A stretch of 24,195 nt of DNA from JAFDVL01 sp043736395 (GTDB lineage Bacteria; Acidobacteriota; Blastocatellia; RBC074): positions 1-24,195 of the forward strand of contig JAYTCQ010000051.1 in the NCBI GenBank assembly GCA_043736395.1. Direction: 5' to 3'. The position numbers and the translations under genes are program-made. The first letter of the stretch is position 1. The number at the start of each line of letters is the position of its first letter. Below are positions 15,009 through 23,015 of this stretch, one piece after another. The notes below the pieces were generated by a model that was not told the origin of the DNA, did no database searches, and saw only the letters and a list, made by a program, of their open reading frames with translations.

Positions 15009-15126
15009 TAGCGTGGCGTGAACTGTTAACTCACGCTTTTTACATTACCAAGCCTGCTGGCGATTTATCAAAGTTTTCATCGGGAAAGTAGCATTCGTGC
15101 TCAGCGCGAACTAACAGTTCACGCTA
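15009..15126. repeat. Palindromic intergenic element, family D
   Basis: Inverted arms lie at 15009-15036 and 15104-15126. They share TAGCGTG and AACTGTTA; the left arm has an extra GCGTG tandem repeat. Each arm also folds on itself: GCGTG/CACGC (15016-15036) on the left and GAACT/AGTTC on the right. The element fills the whole gap between the pseudouridine synthase start (15002) and the glycosylase stop. Its right-hand end supplies that TAG stop (15124-15126). The outer end GTAGCGT matches that of family A. Confidence 0.75.
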
Positions 15127-15672
15127 CTTTTGAGACTTCAAATAAAACCGCCAGAGCTGATCTTTATTCTTCGAAATGCCAATGCGCGTCGATGAAGCAA
15201 TCAGCAACTTTAACTCATTCCCTTCAGCAATCCAAAGCGGCGAAGTTTGATCGGTCAAATCTACGCCATTCAAAGTGCGGTCAATTAATAAATTTTTACA
15301 GAGTTTTCCAGGGCCGTTGCAATTTTCAATTTTGTCCAAGCCTCGGATTAATACGGCAGCGCCAATGTTTTCAGCTTCAGTTGCAACGTTCAGACAATTG
15401 TACATTCCGTAAATAAAATAAACATAACAAGTGCCCGGAGCAGCGAACATCGCGGCGTTACGCTCAGTCCTACCGCGAAAGCTGTGTGAAGCTTCGTCGT
15501 CTGGAAGGTAGGCTTCCGTCTCAACAATACGTGTGACAATCGTCCGATTATCAATTTTTCGGATGAGGAGCGAGCCGATTAATTCACGCGCTACGGTGAT
15601 GGTGTCGCGATCATAAAATTTTCGAGGCAGTGGTTGGAAGGGAATTGAATTCGTTGATTCTGGCACGAGCAT
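15124..15672 (-). CDS. DNA-3-methyladenine glycosylase (AAG/MPG family)
   Basis: Base-excision repair enzyme of 182 residues that removes alkylated purines such as 3-methyladenine. Family motifs in order are LPRKFYDRDTITVARELIGSL (15-35), RIVETEAYLPDDEASHS (48-64, with E51 matching the catalytic Glu of the human enzyme), GTCYVYFIYGMYNCLNVATE (80-99), AAVLIRGLDKIE (105-116) and NGPGKLCKNLLID (119-131). The length fits bacterial members. I start at the ATG of 15672: an upstream TTG at 15714 would put the N-terminus inside the purine-rich palindrome. No clear Shine-Dalgarno site is seen. The TAG stop is part of palindromic element D. Confidence 0.92.
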   Translation of the reverse strand: MLVPESTNSIPFQPLPRKFYDRDTITVARELIGSLLIRKIDNRTIVTRIVETEAYLPDDEASHSFRGRTERNAAMFAAPGTCYVYFIYGMYNCLNVATEAENIGAAVLIRGLDKIENCNGPGKLCKNLLIDRTLNGVDLTDQTSPLWIAEGNELKLLIASSTRIGISKNKDQLWRFYLKSQK

Positions 15673-15691
15673 AAATTGAAAAAAATATTTA

Positions 15692-15769
15692 CTGCAAAGG
15701 GACAGGGGGGTCAAAGGATCAAAGAATTTAATATTGATTGCCTTTCTTTGCCTCTTTGTCCCTTTGCGG
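15692..15769. repeat. Purine/pyrimidine-rich palindrome, family G
   Basis: GCAAAGGGACA (15694 onward) and its complement (about 15757-15767) flank runs of AAAGG/AAAGA words. They form an imperfect inverted repeat between the antiporter stop (15784) and the glycosylase start (15672). It resembles the palindrome at 6926-6983 in word style. It may act as a transcript-end hairpin for the antiporter gene, but there is no clean T-tract. Confidence 0.5.
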
Positions 15770-15783
15770 TGAAAGATATTTCA

Positions 15784-17004
15784 TTACCCCAGCGGACTCA
15801 GCGGTAAAAATCTATCTTCATCTGTTTGAATTTCGTTTTTGAAAAGTGGATATAACAACGGTGGAGCGATTAAGGTGGTCGCGACTGCCATCACCAAAAC
15901 TACGCCGTAAGCTGAAGCGCTAATGGTTCCTAATCCTAATCCGATTTGCGCGACTACAATGCCGACTTCGCCGCGCGGAACCATTCCAATTCCTACTTGC
16001 ATCGCACGCTTGAATCCGAAGTCGAAGACGGCTATGCCGCAACCGATAATTTTGGTAAGAACCGCGAGCAAAGTAATCAGGACTGTCAGGATGATAACGC
16101 TCCTGTCGGACATCACGCTGAGGTTCAATTGCATCCCGATATTGGTCAGAAAAAATGGTAGCAGAAATTCGGTGACGGCTTCCGCCTGAATCGGCATATC
16201 AGTTCCTTCAGTGGATTCCGACAACGCCATTCCAGCGAGAAACGCGCCAATAATTGCGGCTACACCGATGTAGCTGGCGATCAAACCCAGACCTAAACAA
16301 ATGGCTAAACCGAACACGAGATAGGATTGACCAATGCGCAGCTTTTCAACGCGGGGCTTGATTTTATTGATGGTTTTAGCTCCGACCAAAGCTACCAAGA
16401 CAGTAAAGCCAATCGCCAACGCCGCAGTCATTCCGATATGCACATAATTAATTCCGCCTTTCGCCATACTGGTAACGACGGAAAGAATAATTAATCCAAG
16501 AATGTCGTCAATGACAGCCGCGCCCAAAATAATGCGACTGGTTTCGAGGCTCAGGACTTTCATTTGTCCCAGTACTCGCGCCGTGATTCCAACCGAAGTG
16601 GCAACCATTGCGGCACCCACAAAGATGGCTTCGATGCGGGTTTGCCCCCACCAGATAAATAAGGCGTAGCCTGCAATAAATGGAAAAATTACTCCTAGAA
16701 CGGCGACCAGTGTAGCGCGAAAACCAACGCGGAAAATCGTCGCAGGTTTGGTTTCGAGACCCACAAAAAAGAGGAGGAAAATGACTCCGATTTCAGAAAG
16801 TGTGGAAGTCAATTCTGACAGCTGAACCCAGTTTAATACGCTGGGGCCGATCAGGACTCCAGCGATGATTTCACCTGCTACGGCTGGCTGGCGCAGACGC
16901 TCAAAAATTTCAGCCATCAGCTTCGCTGCGACAAACATCACAAAAAGAGTGAAGAGCAATTGGGTATGACTGTCAGCAGCAAAGGCCAGTAAAAATGAAG
17001 GCAT
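15784..17004 (-). CDS. CPA2-family cation/proton antiporter (Kef/NapA-like, transport domain only)
   Basis: Inner-membrane exchanger of 406 residues with about 11-13 hydrophobic helices. Family landmarks are QPAVAGEIIAGVLIGPSVL (39-57), EIGVIFLLFFVGLE (71-84), GAAMVATSVGITARVLG (130-146) and ILGAAVIDDILGLIIL (159-174). The D166-D167 pair is the ion-binding site and, in NapA-type relatives, marks an electrogenic Na+/H+ exchanger. No C-terminal KTN/TrkA-N regulatory domain is present; the protein ends soon after the last helix. The ion (Na+ or K+) is inferred, not shown. The start at 17004 has no visible Shine-Dalgarno site. The gene is divergent from the DUF1549 gene, with about 300 bases between them. 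Confidence 0.9.
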   Translation of the reverse strand: MPSFLLAFAADSHTQLLFTLFVMFVAAKLMAEIFERLRQPAVAGEIIAGVLIGPSVLNWVQLSELTSTLSEIGVIFLLFFVGLETKPATIFRVGFRATLVAVLGVIFPFIAGYALFIWWGQTRIEAIFVGAAMVATSVGITARVLGQMKVLSLETSRIILGAAVIDDILGLIILSVVTSMAKGGINYVHIGMTAALAIGFTVLVALVGAKTINKIKPRVEKLRIGQSYLVFGLAICLGLGLIASYIGVAAIIGAFLAGMALSESTEGTDMPIQAEAVTEFLLPFFLTNIGMQLNLSVMSDRSVIILTVLITLLAVLTKIIGCGIAVFDFGFKRAMQVGIGMVPRGEVGIVVAQIGLGLGTISASAYGVVLVMAVATTLIAPPLLYPLFKNEIQTDEDRFLPLSPLG

Positions 17005-17126
17005 AAATATTCTAAAAATATGGTGTCCAGAAATATTTGATTAGTCTAGCAAGTGTGCCCCAATATTACGAATTTGGTTGATTCCGGAATTTTACAAAAC
17101 ATATTTGTGCTTTATCACAATTTCAG

Positions 17127-17155
17127 AGCAACTGAAGTCAACTATAACAGTTGCT
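17127..17155. promoter_or_regulatory. Operator-like inverted repeat in the divergent gap
   Basis: AGCAACTG (17127-17134) and CAGTTGCT (17148-17155) form a perfect 8-bp inverted repeat with a 13-base spacer. It lies in the roughly 300-bp gap (17005-17308) between the divergent antiporter and DUF1549 genes, about 125 and 155 bases from their starts. It could be a regulator site or a small hairpin. I see no convincing -35/-10 pair in the rest of this AT-rich gap. Confidence 0.3.
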
Positions 17156-17308
17156 GTTGCCGATAAATTTTTAATATTTTTAGCATAAGGTCGAAAGAAG
17201 TCTTTTCAATTTAATGAATTTTTACTAATATTCAACACCTCATCACTTATAAATTTGGTTGGCAGTATTTTGAATAAACATCTGTATCTCAAAGGAGTCC
17301 CTCTTCCT

Positions 17309-19351
17309 ATGAAGTCTAACCCAACTAAATACGTGACTATCTCGCGTATTAAAATTAGCCTGATCGTGGCTTTTACCTTATTAAGCGGTGTGCTGATGGC
17401 TGAGCAATTCGGAGTGAAAATTCACATCGTTGCCGCAGCAGGTAAGTTTCAGAATCGCTCTCAGCAAAAAACTGTGCAGGGAAAAGCACCTGCTCCGGTT
17501 GCTGCACCTGCGACGAGTGAAGCCGCCAATATTGAAGCTCAGAACAGCGCCTTATTGGATGATTGTACGTATTTGAAAAAGCCTGAAAGTTTCAATGAAT
17601 CTGTGGCGCAACATCGTTCAGAAATTTCTGAGGCAACGACGCGGTTATGGGCAAGAATTGAGCTGAATTCAAATATTCAGTTAATGAATCCGCGCGATGC
17701 TCAACGCAAAAATTATATTGATACGATTCTCTTCGATAAGATGGCGAAAGACAGCATTATGTCAGCGCCAATTTGTACCGATGAAGAATTTGTCCGCCGC
17801 GTTTATCTCGATCTGACTGGTCGAATTCCAGCACCGGATGCCGTCACGGCTTTTGTGGCAGATGCGTCAGCCAGTAAACGCGACAACCTGGTGGATGCAC
17901 TGATTGGAAGTTCCGACTACGTTGATAAGTGGACGATGTTTTTTGGGGATTTGTTCAGAAACAATGCCAACAACCAAAATATTACTCGTTATGTAGAAGG
18001 GCGTGACGCCTTTTATAACTACATTCAAAATTCAATTGTTACCAATAAAAGCTACGCGCAGATGGTGCGCGAAATGATTACGGCTTCAGGTGATAATTTC
18101 GTGAACGGAGCTGCCAACTACACGGTGGGTGGACATATTTCAGGCGGCCCAGCGCAGGACATCATGGACGGTTTGGCAGTACAAGCTTCGACCATGTTTC
18201 TAGGGCTAAGTTCAATGGATTGTCTGATGTGTCACAACGGTGTAGGACATTTGGACGAGATTAATTTATGGGGATCGCAGCGTTCGCGCGAAGAAGCCTG
18301 GGGCATGGCGGCGTTTTTTGCGCGGTCTGCGAAGGCGAGAGTTGATGCTGAAACTCCTGCTGCCAATCGCTATTTCAAGTATATGGTCAGCGAAACTGCG
18401 ACCGGAGAATATAACTTGAATACGACATCCGGTAACCGTCAGGCGCGTCAACCGATTAACGGTAAAACGAATGTTGCTCCGAAATACATTTTAGGCGGAG
18501 GCAATGTCAATACAGGTGAAAAGCGTTGTGATGCCATTGCCAGAATGATTATTTCAGATAAGCAATTTGCACGCGCGACGGTGAATTATATTTGGGAAAA
18601 AATGATGGTCGAAGCGCTGGTTTCGCCATCTGATTCTTTCGATCCGGCCCGGCTTGATCCAAACGCGCAATTGCCAAATGGATGGACGCTTCAGCCTGCG
18701 AATGCTGAGCTGCTCGAAGCTCTGGCGCAGGATTTCATCACCAGCAACTACAATCTGCAAGGCCTGATTTCACGCATCGCTAAATCGAACGCCTATCAAT
18801 TATCTTCACAGTATCCCGGAGATTGGGGACTGACGATGGTTCCATATTATGCGCGTAAATTTGCGCGTCGGATGGATGCTGAGGAAATGCACGATGCCGT
18901 CGTTGCCGCAACCGGAATTATTCCGGCGTATCAAATGAGAGATAGTCTCGGCGTCAATACCAGAATAATTAATCGTGCCATGCAGTTTCCAGATACGACC
19001 AGTGGCGGAAGTGATTTTATCAATTCGTTCTTACGAGGTGATCGAGATACGATTCAACGTTCGCAGGACGGGACTTTGCTTCAGGCTTTGAACTTGATGA
19101 ACAACTCATTTGTGATGGGAAAAATTCATCAGGCCAACGCCGGATCAACGGTTTCAAAAATTCTTGCCAACACTGCTTTGAGTACGGAAACGATCATTAA
19201 TCAACTTTATTTGACTACTCTTTCGCGTAAGCCAACGACAGAGGAAGTTAATATTTTGATTCCAATGTTTTCTTCACTCGGACGCAAAGAGGCGACCGAA
19301 TCTTTGCAATGGACGTTGCTCAATAAAGTGGATTTTATCTACAACTATTAA
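17309..19351 (+). CDS. DUF1549/DUF1553 domain protein with a CXXCH motif, exported
   Basis: Protein of 680 residues with an N-terminal hydrophobic segment (about 15-37), probably a signal peptide or anchor, then an Ala/Pro-rich linker. The DUF1549 domain has FVRRVYLDLTGRIPAPDAVTAF and LVDALIGSSDYVDKW. C305-L-M-C308-H309 (MDCLMCHNG) fits the family's CAQCH-type motif, which resembles a c-type haem site. DUF1553 follows, with ARMIISDKQFARATVNYIWEKMM and NAYQLSSQYPG. The function of this pair of domains is not established; they are common in Planctomycetota and Acidobacteriota and usually lie beside DUF1501 genes, as here. I chose the ATG at 17309 for AAAGGAG about 11 bases upstream and the signal-like N-terminus; a TTG at 17255 lacks this support. 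The DUF1501 gene follows after 20 bases. Confidence 0.85.
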   Translation: MKSNPTKYVTISRIKISLIVAFTLLSGVLMAEQFGVKIHIVAAAGKFQNRSQQKTVQGKAPAPVAAPATSEAANIEAQNSALLDDCTYLKKPESFNESVAQHRSEISEATTRLWARIELNSNIQLMNPRDAQRKNYIDTILFDKMAKDSIMSAPICTDEEFVRRVYLDLTGRIPAPDAVTAFVADASASKRDNLVDALIGSSDYVDKWTMFFGDLFRNNANNQNITRYVEGRDAFYNYIQNSIVTNKSYAQMVREMITASGDNFVNGAANYTVGGHISGGPAQDIMDGLAVQASTMFLGLSSMDCLMCHNGVGHLDEINLWGSQRSREEAWGMAAFFARSAKARVDAETPAANRYFKYMVSETATGEYNLNTTSGNRQARQPINGKTNVAPKYILGGGNVNTGEKRCDAIARMIISDKQFARATVNYIWEKMMVEALVSPSDSFDPARLDPNAQLPNGWTLQPANAELLEALAQDFITSNYNLQGLISRIAKSNAYQLSSQYPGDWGLTMVPYYARKFARRMDAEEMHDAVVAATGIIPAYQMRDSLGVNTRIINRAMQFPDTTSGGSDFINSFLRGDRDTIQRSQDGTLLQALNLMNNSFVMGKIHQANAGSTVSKILANTALSTETIINQLYLTTLSRKPTTEEVNILIPMFSSLGRKEATESLQWTLLNKVDFIYNY

Positions 19352-19371
19352 CGAATTGATCAAAGGAAAAT

Positions 19372-20847
19372 ATGACCAATCATCTTGACCCCAATCATAC
19401 ATGTGAAGTTTGTCAGCCGCTCCGTCCGGTCAATTCGGCGATTACTGGCCCTGAAATTGGACGACGTAGCTTTTTTCAATTAGCTGGAACCGGCGTAGCT
19501 GGATATTTTTTACTGCCGTATCTTAACTCAGAAGCGCTTGCGGCTCCTCCGGCGGATGCTTTTCTGGGCGGCAGAGCCAGAAATTGCATCCTGGTATTTT
19601 TAAACGGCGCACCTAGCCACACTGACACTTTTGATTTAAAGGTCGGCGCATGGACGCCGGCAGATTTTAATCCCACTTCTTATAATGGAACGATGTTCCC
19701 GCAAGGATTGATGCCAAATCTGGCAGCGCAGTTGGATAAACTTGCCATTGTCAGAAGCCTGCGCGCTCCGGCCTTGGTGCATAGCCTGCAACAGCGTTGG
19801 GTTCAAGTGGCGCGAAATCCGACATCGCAGCTCGGAAAAATAGCTCCACATATCGGGAGCGTCGTCTCATTGGAATTTGAAGCGCAACGTAAGTCTCATC
19901 ATCGGCTTCCGACTTTTATGGCAATGAATGGTGGAACTGCGGGACCAGGGTACTTTAATGGGCGGCATGCGGCATTCAACGTAGCAGCTTCTCCAACTGG
20001 GTTAAGTACTTTGGTTAACTCAGATGGACAAGTAAAGCTGGATGCGCGTTATGCCATGCTCAAAGCGTTAGACGGTGGACTTCGCAAAAATTCGCCGATC
20101 TCAAACGAAGTGACGACTATGGGGGATTTCTATGAGAGCAGCCGCGCGATGATGTATAACCCCAGCGTTGATACTGTTTTTAAATTCTCCACGGCTGATC
20201 AGCAGCGTTATGGAAGCACAGGATTCGGGAACTCCTGCATCGTCGCCCGTAATGCGCTCAAAGCTGATTTAGGGACACGATTCATTCAGCTGACTCTCGG
20301 TGGTTGGGATTTGCATGCAGGGATTTACACCGCCAACGGAGGAATCTATACACCCGCTCGCCAACTGGATAACGGGTTAGGTAATTTGTTAACTGATCTT
20401 GCTGCCACGCCCGGATTGAACGGAGGCTCACTACTGGATGAGACTTTGGTCGTCGCAGTCGGAGAATTTGGTCGCACAGTTGGCGCGCCAAATAATCAGG
20501 CTGGGAGAGATCACTATTTTAACCAGTTCGCTGTTTTTGCCGGAGGCGGTATGAACGGTGGTACTGTTATCGGCGCGACTAACGTCACTGGCTCATCGGT
20601 TGCGGACACAGGATGGTCGCAGAGAAGAGCCATCGCAAATGAAGATATTGCAGCATCTATTTATTCAGCCTTAGGAATAAATTATTTGACGAAGCTGACG
20701 GATGATCCATTTGGCCGCGGTTTTGAATATGTTCCTTTTGCGAGTGAAGGCGCCTGGTATCCAGTCACCGAACTGTTTAATCGAGGAGCTCGGACAAATC
20801 GAAGTGCTCCAACCTCCAGGCAAAATTCGAATCGTGTAACACAGTAA
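19372..20847 (+). CDS. DUF1501 domain protein, Tat-exported
   Basis: Protein of 491 residues. Residues 31-50 are a twin-arginine signal (RRSFFQLAGTGVAGYFLLPY), so it is probably exported folded, perhaps with a metal. The DUF1501 fold belongs to the alkaline phosphatase/sulfatase-like superfamily: CILVFLNGAPSHTDTFDLK (likely first metal site), VVAVGEFGRTVGAPNN, and GRDHYFNQFAVFAGGGMNGGTVIG. N-terminal C11-E-V-C14 precedes the Tat signal and would be lost on cleavage. AAAGGAA lies just before the ATG. It forms an operon with the DUF1549/DUF1553 gene and ends at its own terminator. The substrate is unknown. The C-terminal tail is Ser/Thr/Arg/Asn-rich. Confidence 0.88.
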   Translation: MTNHLDPNHTCEVCQPLRPVNSAITGPEIGRRSFFQLAGTGVAGYFLLPYLNSEALAAPPADAFLGGRARNCILVFLNGAPSHTDTFDLKVGAWTPADFNPTSYNGTMFPQGLMPNLAAQLDKLAIVRSLRAPALVHSLQQRWVQVARNPTSQLGKIAPHIGSVVSLEFEAQRKSHHRLPTFMAMNGGTAGPGYFNGRHAAFNVAASPTGLSTLVNSDGQVKLDARYAMLKALDGGLRKNSPISNEVTTMGDFYESSRAMMYNPSVDTVFKFSTADQQRYGSTGFGNSCIVARNALKADLGTRFIQLTLGGWDLHAGIYTANGGIYTPARQLDNGLGNLLTDLAATPGLNGGSLLDETLVVAVGEFGRTVGAPNNQAGRDHYFNQFAVFAGGGMNGGTVIGATNVTGSSVADTGWSQRRAIANEDIAASIYSALGINYLTKLTDDPFGRGFEYVPFASEGAWYPVTELFNRGARTNRSAPTSRQNSNRVTQ

Positions 20848-20874
20848 GTCAACCTTAACTAAAAGCCTGCATCT

Positions 20875-20926
20875 ATCGGTGATTATTACTTTTTTTAAAG
20901 AGTGATAATCACCGATTTTGCTTTTT
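20875..20926 (+). terminator. Intrinsic terminator of the DUF1549-DUF1501 operon
   Basis: A 16-bp stem (20875-20890 with 20901-20916, one wobble pair) containing ATCGGTGATTAT, with a 10-base loop, is followed by TTTGCTTTTT. It starts 27 bases after the DUF1501 stop. Confidence 0.88.
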
Positions 20927-20965
20927 ATGTGAGCTAAAAAAGGCCAATTTTCATAATGTATTACA

Positions 20966-20996
20966 TTGACCCGAAATCCTTAAACACTTGTATATT
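20966..20996 (+). promoter_or_regulatory. Candidate promoter of the PEP-CTERM gene
   Basis: TTGACC (20966-20971) is followed by TGTATA at 17-base spacing (20989-20994) or TATATT at 19. It lies after the upstream terminator. The predicted transcript begins at about the hairpin at 20995-21050 and has a leader of roughly 180 bases. Confidence 0.4.
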
Positions 20997-21050
20997 AAAG
21001 AGTAAGTAATTTTTTTGTTGATATTGCAACAAATTTCTAATACTCTTTAA
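20995..21050 (+). other. Nested stem-loop in the PEP-CTERM gene leader
   Basis: The outer perfect 10-bp stem TTAAAGAGTA/TACTCTTTAA (20995-21004 with 21041-21050) encloses an inner perfect 7-bp stem TTTGTTG/CAACAAA (21014-21020 with 21027-21033). No T-run follows, so it is not an ordinary terminator. It lies about 130 bases before the start codon. It may stabilise or regulate the message. The remaining leader (21051-21178) shows nothing else I recognise except the Shine-Dalgarno site AAGGAG. Confidence 0.5.
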
Positions 21051-21178
21051 AAGACTTTAGTGTCCGGCGTCACTTCAAGTTAAATTTTTTATAGACAACA
21101 GGCTGTCCCCCTGAATCGTTCCAGTCTTATTATTAATCGTTGTGCCCAAATTACAGAGTCCTCACTTAAGGAGACTAC

Positions 21179-21682
21179 ATGCGAAATAGCACGTTAGGTC
21201 TGTTCCTCTGCTTGATGTTAGTAGTAAATGTAAAAGGTGGCCCAATTGGTTACCAGCAGATTGACCAGCAGGCGCAGCAAAAAACTAATCAGGATAACCC
21301 TTCGACCCAATCGGTCGGCAGCGAACAAACTCCGGAATTTGTTCGACTTGCCGATGGCAGGATCGTTCCATTCGGTGCCGGAGTTGTTTGTACTGACAAT
21401 TGTGTTAGTGCCGAAGTTTTTGATCTAGGGAAAATTGCCACTCCCAAAGGCTTTAATCCCTGGCTTCTTTCGATCCCGATTGCTGCCGGAGGTGTCGCCG
21501 CAATTTTCTTACTTTCGGGAGGTAACAGTACTACTCCCACAACAATTGTGACAGATACCTTACCCATCATTACTCCTCCTCGTGATCCCGTGCCTGCTCC
21601 TGTTCCTGAACCGGCTACACTGGCATTAATGGGGGTTGGATTGGCGATGCTTGCGCGTCGTTCAAGGAAACGAAAAATTTAA
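21179..21682 (+). CDS. PEP-CTERM sorting-signal protein
   Basis: Protein of 167 residues with a signal peptide (about 1-20). The body has two closely spaced cysteines (VCTDNCVS, 70-77). A hydrophobic segment (about 94-113; WLLSIPIAAGGVAAIFLLSGG) is followed by a Thr/Pro-rich linker. The C-terminus is a full PEP-CTERM tag: VPEPATLALMGVGLAMLARRS, then RKRK. Such tags are recognised by exosortase (EpsH) and linked with exopolysaccharide export in Gram-negative bacteria; no exosortase gene is in this window. The second hydrophobic segment ahead of the tag is unusual. AAGGAG lies seven bases before the ATG. A terminator follows, so the gene is probably transcribed alone. Confidence 0.82.
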   Translation: MRNSTLGLFLCLMLVVNVKGGPIGYQQIDQQAQQKTNQDNPSTQSVGSEQTPEFVRLADGRIVPFGAGVVCTDNCVSAEVFDLGKIATPKGFNPWLLSIPIAAGGVAAIFLLSGGNSTTPTTIVTDTLPIITPPRDPVPAPVPEPATLALMGVGLAMLARRSRKRKI

Positions 21683-21700
21683 ATTTGAAACTGGATTGGG

Positions 21701-21752
21701 CCGCAACGGATTCGGTTTTTTCAGGAAACCTAAAATACGTTGCGGTTTTATT
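21701..21752 (+). terminator. Terminator of the PEP-CTERM gene
   Basis: CCGCAACG (21701-21708) pairs with CGTTGCGG (21738-21745), around an inner GGTTT/AAACC stem (21714-21718 with 21726-21730). TTTTATT follows. It starts 18 bases after the stop codon. Confidence 0.75.
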
Positions 21753-21809
21753 CCCCTAAGTAGCTCCCCTGACAATTTATCCTTAGTCTAATTTTTTTGA
21801 TTCAAGTTT

Positions 21810-21837
21810 TTGCCATACACAACCTCTCCTTTATACT
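21810..21837 (+). promoter_or_regulatory. Promoter of the TPR gene
   Basis: TTGCCA (21810-21815) and TATACT (21832-21837) are separated by 16 bases. This gives a predicted start near 21844 and a leader of about 75 bases to the ATG at 21920. Confidence 0.5.
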
Positions 21838-21919
21838 CACCATCAAATACTAACGAGAGCTTGATTTAACTCAATGAATTCGTCACTATTTTCCATCTCG
21901 TTATAAAATGGAGTGAAGT

Positions 21920-23014
21920 ATGAAAAACCCAACTTATGTGTGGATAATTTTGGCGGTGAGTTTATTGGCGGGTTCTGGAATGGCGCAAAGTGAAACGGCC
22001 AGTTGGGAACGAGCTGTCTCGCTGTATACGCAAAATCAGTACCGCGAATCAATTGTTGAATTTAAGAAAGTCTTAGCAGAATTTCCTACCCATCCCGATA
22101 GTTGGAAGTATGCGGGTTTAGCACATTTTCAAATCAAAGAATACGAACCGGCGATCGAATCCCTAACCAGAGCGCTTGAACTGAAATCTGCTGAAGGGCA
22201 AACTGACATTGATATTTTACCAGCGCTCAGCCGGAGTCATCTGGCACTGAATCATTTTCAGCCAGCGATTCCATACCTTGAAATCCTAAGTCAAAAGCAA
22301 CCCGAAGTCGCCAATAACCATTATTTATTGGGGTTTGCTTACGCGAATCTAAATCGCCTAAAGGAAGCGGCTACTGAACTGAAAACGGCAGTGAAGCTTG
22401 ATCCAAAAGATTCAGGTACTTGGTATTATTTAGGTGTTGTGTTGCTTAAGTCGAATCAGCTTGACGATGCTATTTCTTCATTTAGAAACGGCAATACCGC
22501 CTCTCCCGATAATTTGGATATTCTTAATTTGCTTGCCGAAACATTGGTTCGTAAGGGATTAAAAGAACCGGATAGTGTGAAGGCGAATAGCATTTATGAT
22601 GAAGCTATTAAAGTCGCAACACGGCTTAAATCCTTGAAAGATGACGGAGACTCAGCGGAATTACTAGGTCGAATTTATCTGGCGGCGAAAAAATATACGA
22701 GTGCTGAACTAACGCTTTCACGGGCCCTAACTTTGACGAAAGAACCGCCCGCTACTTTGTATTTCAATTTGGGTTTCGCGCATGCGCAGAACAAATCCTG
22801 GAGCCGGGCCGCTGAGATGTTACTTAAAGCAGATAAGCTTAACTCTGCGAATATTGACACCTTAAATTACCTCGGGTTCGTCTATGAAAATATGCAAAAA
22901 TATTCTCTGGCCATGGATGCTTATACAAAAGCATTTGAAGCCAGCGGAAGAAATAATGCAGAAATCAAGGCAGCGATGGAACGCATTTCCGAATCGCTCA
23001 AAGCGCAACGATAA
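21920..23014 (+). CDS. Exported tetratricopeptide-repeat protein
   Basis: Protein of 364 residues with a signal peptide (about 1-22, IILAVSLLAGSGMAQ). About nine TPR-type helix pairs follow with the typical W/Y-G-A-P pattern, for example SWKYAGLAHFQIKEYEPAIE, NHYLLGFAYANLNRLKEA, TWYYLGVVLLKSNQLDDAI, LYFNLGFAHAQNKSWSRAA and TLNYLGFVYENMQKYSLA. The repeat near residues 195-230 has a longer insertion. TPR arrays bind other proteins; this one is likely periplasmic and may scaffold an envelope complex, but the partner is not evident. GGAG sits before the ATG at 21920 and a promoter-like pair lies upstream. The SH3-domain lipoprotein gene follows after 87 bases and may be cotranscribed. Confidence 0.88.
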   Translation: MKNPTYVWIILAVSLLAGSGMAQSETASWERAVSLYTQNQYRESIVEFKKVLAEFPTHPDSWKYAGLAHFQIKEYEPAIESLTRALELKSAEGQTDIDILPALSRSHLALNHFQPAIPYLEILSQKQPEVANNHYLLGFAYANLNRLKEAATELKTAVKLDPKDSGTWYYLGVVLLKSNQLDDAISSFRNGNTASPDNLDILNLLAETLVRKGLKEPDSVKANSIYDEAIKVATRLKSLKDDGDSAELLGRIYLAAKKYTSAELTLSRALTLTKEPPATLYFNLGFAHAQNKSWSRAAEMLLKADKLNSANIDTLNYLGFVYENMQKYSLAMDAYTKAFEASGRNNAEIKAAMERISESLKAQR

Positions 23015-23015
23015 A

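Noticed and set aside
15673..15714. TTG start adding 14 residues to the DNA glycosylase
   Set aside because: The extension lies in a purine-rich palindrome and has no family similarity. The ATG at 15672 begins just before the conserved domain.
842..15769. CRISPR array or tandem repeat array as explanation for the repeated palindromes
   Set aside because: The elements are dispersed, differ in sequence between families, and show no regular repeat-spacer spacing. No cas gene is present.
17255..17308. TTG start adding 18 residues to the DUF1549 protein
   Set aside because: The ATG at 17309 has AAAGGAG upstream and begins a signal-like N-terminus.
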